Shown here: in pieces, positions 4,954 to 7,157 of the stretch
How the letters are laid out: every line of letters begins with the position of its first letter
Position numbering within the stretch: position 1 is the first letter of the stretch
Assembly (NCBI GenBank): GCA_003517725.1
Contig: DOZZ01000281.1
Location: forward strand, 1 to 7,157
DNA length: 7,157 nt
Direction: 5' to 3'
DNA from: Bryobacterales bacterium
Lineage (GTDB): Bacteria; Acidobacteriota; Terriglobia; Bryobacterales; Bryobacteraceae
The notes under the pieces: model-generated
Database searches by the model: none
What the model was told of the DNA's origin: nothing
The model's input: only the letters and a program-made list of their open reading frames with translations
Position numbers and translations under genes: made by a program

Positions 4954-6279
4954 CTACGCTTTGGGCGCCTTGGCGACGACCTTGCGCGCCCGCTCGTCCC
5001 AATACAAAACGCGCCCTTCGCGGTACGACTGCACGGCCATCGAGATGGTCACCTGCGCATGCAGCGCGGTGTCGACATCGAGGGTTGGCTTCTGGCGCGT
5101 ATGCATGCATTCGATGAAATTTCCGATGTGCTTCTGCATAACGTCCTCGGGCTCGATGGGGATGACGGTCTCGGTATCGCCGAACTTGGCTTTATAGTCG
5201 GCGTCGATCACGCGCTTTTCAGGGGTGACGGTGATGTGGTCGGTCTTGCCTTCGAACATGCCGTGTTCCACCATCACGATGGTGCCCAGATGGCCGCGGA
5301 TCAGCCCGGGGATGTGGTGCGAGTTGGCCATCGACGACTCCAGATTCAGCGTGTGCCCACTGGGGAAGTCCGCCAGCAGGCTGAAGGTGTCGGGGACTTC
5401 GCGCTCGTCTTTAAAGACGAAGATGCCGCCAAGGGCGCTCACCCGCGCCGGAAACTCGGGCGCCGGCCAGCAGATATTCAGGGGCGCCACCACGTGGAAG
5501 AACAGGTCGGTCGCGATGCCCCCCGAGTAGTTCCAATATTTCCGGAAGCGGAAAAAGCGGTCGGCGTCGAAGGGCCGCTTGGGCGCGCTGCCGAGCCACG
5601 TCTTCCAATCGATATAGTTGTCGCCCTTGCCATCCGGACCGGCGCCGGCATCGATCGGATAGTTCCATTCGCCTTCCGTGGAGTTGCGGTTGTAGGAGCC
5701 CTGGCTGCCCACCATGTGCCCGATGCGGCCCTCGGCGATGGCCTGTTTGGCCTTGTGCCACTGCAGGGCGGAGGTGGTTTGCGAGCCCACCTGCAGCACG
5801 CGCTGGGTCTCCTTGACGGTGGCCGACAGCTTCAGGGCCTCCTCGATGGTGTGGGTCATCGGCTTCTCGCAATAGACGTCCTTGCCGGCATCCATCGCGG
5901 CCAGCGCGACATGCGCGTGCCAGTGGTCCGGCGTGGCAACGACGATGGCATCGATGTCGGGGCGGCTAATTACTTCGCGGTAATCCAGGTAGCCCTTGAC
6001 GTTGTGTTTTTCGGCGGCCAGGCGCTTGCGTTTTTCGTAGACGTCGCAGACCGCGACCAATTGGCAACTGTTGTTGGCCAAGCCGTGCTTGGCGAACTGA
6101 TCGCACAGGTAGCTGCCGCGGCCGCCCACGCCGACGACACCGACGTTGATGCGGTCATTGGCGCCCAGCACGCGCGAGGCACCGCGGCTGGCGGCTTTGG
6201 AGGCCCATAAACTGGTGGCGGCCGACAGCCCGGCGGCCGTTTTTAGGAAATCGCGGCGATCTAATGGAGGAAACGACAT
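4954..6279 (-). CDS. Gfo/Idh/MocA family NAD(P)-dependent oxidoreductase with twin-arginine signal
   Basis: The protein has 441 residues. A Tat signal ([11 protein letters not shown], 7-17, then an Ala/Ser-rich stretch to about 35) predicts export in folded form. The Rossmann fold starts [14 protein letters not shown] (44-57), with the dinucleotide-binding GVGGRG and an acidic D79 after the second strand. The family hallmark EKP is at 138-140 (YCEKPM), and [12 protein letters not shown] (114-125) is typical. The C-terminal alpha/beta domain carries [16 protein letters not shown] (253-268), where D258 and H262 match substrate or metal-side residues in the family. Members oxidise or epimerise sugars and inositols; the substrate cannot be assigned. 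Exported members are abundant in Acidobacteria and Planctomycetes. The ATG at 6279 gives the short n-region expected before RR. No Shine-Dalgarno is visible, so the mRNA may be nearly leaderless. The gene diverges from the toxin-antitoxin pair and is insulated from the cold-shock gene by a terminator. Confidence 0.93.
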   Translation of the reverse strand: MSFPPLDRRDFLKTAAGLSAATSLWASKAASRGASRVLGANDRINVGVVGVGGRGSYLCDQFAKHGLANNSCQLVAVCDVYEKRKRLAAEKHNVKGYLDYREVISRPDIDAIVVATPDHWHAHVALAAMDAGKDVYCEKPMTHTIEEALKLSATVKETQRVLQVGSQTTSALQWHKAKQAIAEGRIGHMVGSQGSYNRNSTEGEWNYPIDAGAGPDGKGDNYIDWKTWLGSAPKRPFDADRFFRFRKYWNYSGGIATDLFFHVVAPLNICWPAPEFPARVSALGGIFVFKDEREVPDTFSLLADFPSGHTLNLESSMANSHHIPGLIRGHLGTIVMVEHGMFEGKTDHITVTPEKRVIDADYKAKFGDTETVIPIEPEDVMQKHIGNFIECMHTRQKPTLDVDTALHAQVTISMAVQSYREGRVLYWDERARKVVAKAPKA

Positions 6280-6288
6280 GGTACGGCT

Positions 6289-6294
6289 ATTGTA
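6289..6294 (-). promoter_or_regulatory. Possible -10 box for the Gfo/Idh gene
   Basis: TACAAT lies on the minus strand at 6294-6289, with no recognisable -35 (TTCTGC at 17 bases). Transcription would begin near 6282, only about three bases before the ATG at 6279. This fits the absence of a ribosome-binding site and suggests a leaderless message. Confidence 0.25.
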
Positions 6295-6333
6295 TGCGAG
6301 GAGGGCGTTGGGCAGAATCGCCCATCCGGAAAC

Positions 6334-6362
6334 TTGCCAGAGTAGCGCCCAGAGCCTATCTT
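6334..6362 (+). promoter_or_regulatory. Sigma70-like promoter of the toxin-antitoxin module
   Basis: TTGCCA (6334-6339, 5 of 6 consensus bases) and TATCTT (6357-6362, 4 of 6) are separated by exactly 17 bases. Transcription would start near 6369, followed by the Shine-Dalgarno AGGA (6373-6376) and the antitoxin ATG at 6381. A short dyad CTAT/ATAG (6356-6370) spans the -10 and is the only hint of an autoregulatory operator. Confidence 0.55.
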
Positions 6363-6380
6363 AAAAATAGTCAGGACGAT

Positions 6381-6611
6381 ATGAGCGCAGACAGACTCAA
6401 GAGAATCACCGTCCAAGAGGGCAAATGCGGGGGCCGTCCGTGCATTCGCGGTCAGCGCCTTCGTGTCACCGACATTCTCGAGCTTCTGGCCAATGGCGCA
6501 AGCTTCGACGAGATTCTGTCCGACTATGGCTTTCTTGAACCGGAAGACATTTACGCCGCCATTGAATACGCTGCCCATCAAACCGACCACACAGTCTTGC
6601 AAGTCACGTGA
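6381..6611 (+). CDS. DUF433 family antitoxin
   Basis: The protein has 76 residues, the usual DUF433 length. Family features are CGGRPCIRGQRLRV (16-29), the helix DILELLANGAS (31-41), DEILSDYGFLEPEDI (43-57) and a closing helix AAIEYAAHQ. DUF433 proteins are small winged-helix-like DNA-binding antitoxins that usually precede a PIN-like DUF5615 toxin, neutralise it and repress the operon. The frame is open upstream to 6264, but that start would give a non-homologous 39-residue leader and lie upstream of the promoter. ATG 6381 has an AGGA five bases ahead and starts the conserved region. The stop overlaps the toxin start by four bases (GTGA). By eye the pair is less GC-rich than the minus-strand genes, consistent with acquisition by transfer. 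Confidence 0.9.
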   Translation: MSADRLKRITVQEGKCGGRPCIRGQRLRVTDILELLANGASFDEILSDYGFLEPEDIYAAIEYAAHQTDHTVLQVT

Positions 6612-6937
6612 AGTTTCTGGTAGATAACCAGCTGCCCGCAGCGCTTGCCCGCTTTCTGACCTCGCGCGGTGTCGATTGTCAGCATGTGCTCGACTTAAAC
6701 TTAGGCGACGCGTCCGATGCGGAAATTTGGGCACATGCGTGTCAGAACGATTGCATTGTCATCAGCAAGGACGAGGATTTTCTCTACTTGGCGAATGCGC
6801 GCCCGGCAAAAGGTCGGCTCGTCTGGATTCGTTTTGGGAATTGCCGCACGAAAGTGCTTCTCGCCGCAGTGGAACGTCTCTGGCCGAGAATCGAAGCCGG
6901 ATTAAATGCCGGTGACCGGGTCATTGAACTTCGTTGA
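6608..6937 (+). CDS. DUF5615 PIN-like toxin (putative ribonuclease)
   Basis: The protein has 109 residues and starts with GTG at 6608, inside the antitoxin stop codon (GTGA, four-base overlap), so translation is coupled. The PIN-like acidic positions are present: D6 in KFLVDNQLP (2-10), D37 and E39 in GDASDAEIW (33-41), and D55/D57 in VISKDEDF (51-58). They are followed by the family-typical VWIRFGNCRT (72-81). Members of the DUF5615/Mut7-C-like PIN group are predicted metal-dependent RNases acting as toxins with DUF433 partners. All expected acidic residues are intact, so the toxin looks functional. Target RNA is unknown. The stop codon lies in a hairpin loop and no T-tract terminator follows. 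Confidence 0.9.
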   Translation: MKFLVDNQLPAALARFLTSRGVDCQHVLDLNLGDASDAEIWAHACQNDCIVISKDEDFLYLANARPAKGRLVWIRFGNCRTKVLLAAVERLWPRIEAGLNAGDRVIELR

Positions 6938-6951
6938 ACGAAGAAACGAAG
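6929..6951 (+). repeat. Hairpin and tandem repeat at the toxin stop codon
   Basis: CTTCGT (6929-6934) and ACGAAG (6938-6943) pair around a loop that is exactly the TGA stop codon. AACGAAG is then repeated at 6945-6951, offering an alternative 7-bp pairing with CTTCGTT (6929-6935). No T-tract follows. Confidence 0.4.
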
Positions 6952-6980
6952 GGATTGTATTTCCATTCGAAGCTTTTGGT

Positions 6981-7088
6981 CAGCCGCAAGGCGCGGCTGG
7001 GACGGCGGAATGCGAATTGCGAAGGTGCTTTCGGCCAACCTCGTTCGGCATTTTATTGCCGGAAGCTCAGCCGCCGTCTTTCCGGCGG
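6981..7088. repeat. Cluster of stem-loops in the convergent spacer after the toxin gene
   Basis: Three hairpins are visible: CAGCCGC/GCGGCTG (6981-6999, 7 bp, five-base loop), CGGCA/TGCCG (7046-7061, loop TTTTAT, extendable past a bulged G), and CCGCCG/CGGCGG (7071-7088, 6 bp, six-base loop). In addition GACGGCGG (7001-7008) is the exact complement of CCGCCGTC (7071-7078), giving a competing long-range stem. None has a T-tract on either strand. They may be bidirectional terminators of a weak kind, a REP-like element, or part of a small RNA; no gene is seen in 6938-7089. Confidence 0.4.
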
Positions 7089-7089
7089 A

Positions 7090-7157
7090 TCAAGGCATTG
7101 ACAAGCCCTCGGCGTTAACATAAACTCCCCCATAAGTTTGCAGCATTTCCAGGGCTT
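7090..7157 (-). CDS. Possible C-terminal codons of an unidentified minus-strand gene, 5' part outside window
   Basis: Reading leftward from the right edge, one frame gives 21 residues, ALEMLQTYGGVYVNAEGLSM then P, followed by a TGA stop at 7092-7090. The composition looks protein-like and a GC-rich hairpin starts just past the stop, as often seen at gene ends. The piece is too short to assign a family and could be chance. If real, it converges with the toxin gene. Confidence 0.3.
   Translation of the reverse strand, partial: ALEMLQTYGGVYVNAEGLSMP

Noticed and set aside
5059..6210. Long plus-strand open frame of 383 codons opposite the oxidoreductase
   Set aside because: It is exactly antisense to a well-supported Gfo/Idh/MocA gene, has His/Gln/Arg/Ala-rich composition without family motifs, and is expected as a shadow in GC-rich DNA.
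6264..6380. 39-codon upstream extension of the DUF433 frame
   Set aside because: It runs through the likely promoter, lacks similarity to the family, and a good ribosome-binding site precedes ATG 6381.
1..7157. CRISPR arrays, tRNA or rRNA genes, insertion sequences
   Set aside because: No regularly spaced direct repeats, no cloverleaf-like or rRNA-like segment and no transposase motifs were seen on either strand.

Overview
The window is a 7.2 kb piece of a GC-rich bacterial chromosome. It encodes six full-length genes and one 3'-truncated gene that are recognisable by family, plus a few codons of another possible gene at the right edge. The mix suggests an Acidobacteriota-like soil bacterium: a twin-arginine Gfo/Idh/MocA oxidoreductase, a beta-proteobacterial-type IF-1, a DUF433/DUF5615 toxin-antitoxin pair and high GC with few spacers. 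This is an inference from gene style only; no marker in the window fixes the phylum.

Layout. From about 4.8 kb leftward, five minus-strand genes follow each other with short gaps (about 70, 61, 76 and 36 bases): a cold-shock protein, translation factor IF-1, UDP-GlcNAc 2-epimerase (wecB), a single-ring Clp/Hsp100-type AAA+ ATPase fused to a response-regulator receiver domain, and an AI-2E-family membrane permease that runs off the left edge. They could be one long transcript with internal promoters. Upstream on the same strand, ending at 4954, is a Tat-signal Gfo/Idh/MocA oxidoreductase. A strong intrinsic terminator (4829-4870) separates it from the cold-shock gene. Diverging from the oxidoreductase on the plus strand is a two-gene DUF433/DUF5615 toxin-antitoxin module (6381-6937) with a good sigma70-like promoter. 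The last 220 bases are a hairpin-rich convergent spacer and what may be the C-terminal codons of a minus-strand gene entering from the right.

What stands out. The Clp-REC fusion keeps every AAA+ motif and all phosphorylation residues of the receiver domain. It also carries an FGF tripeptide where ClpA/ClpC-type unfoldases have their ClpP-docking loop, so it could be a phosphorylation-gated unfoldase. The permease directly downstream has a large soluble C-terminal extension, and its start codon is buried in a perfect 9-bp inverted repeat that begins three bases after the ATPase stop codon, which suggests translational coupling. The leader of the cold-shock gene holds a terminator, a small hairpin and an 8-base long-range complement that exclude each other in part, an arrangement that could act as an attenuator or RNA thermosensor. 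The link between these genes (stress proteolysis, translation at low temperature, envelope sugar, permease) is inferred from proximity only.
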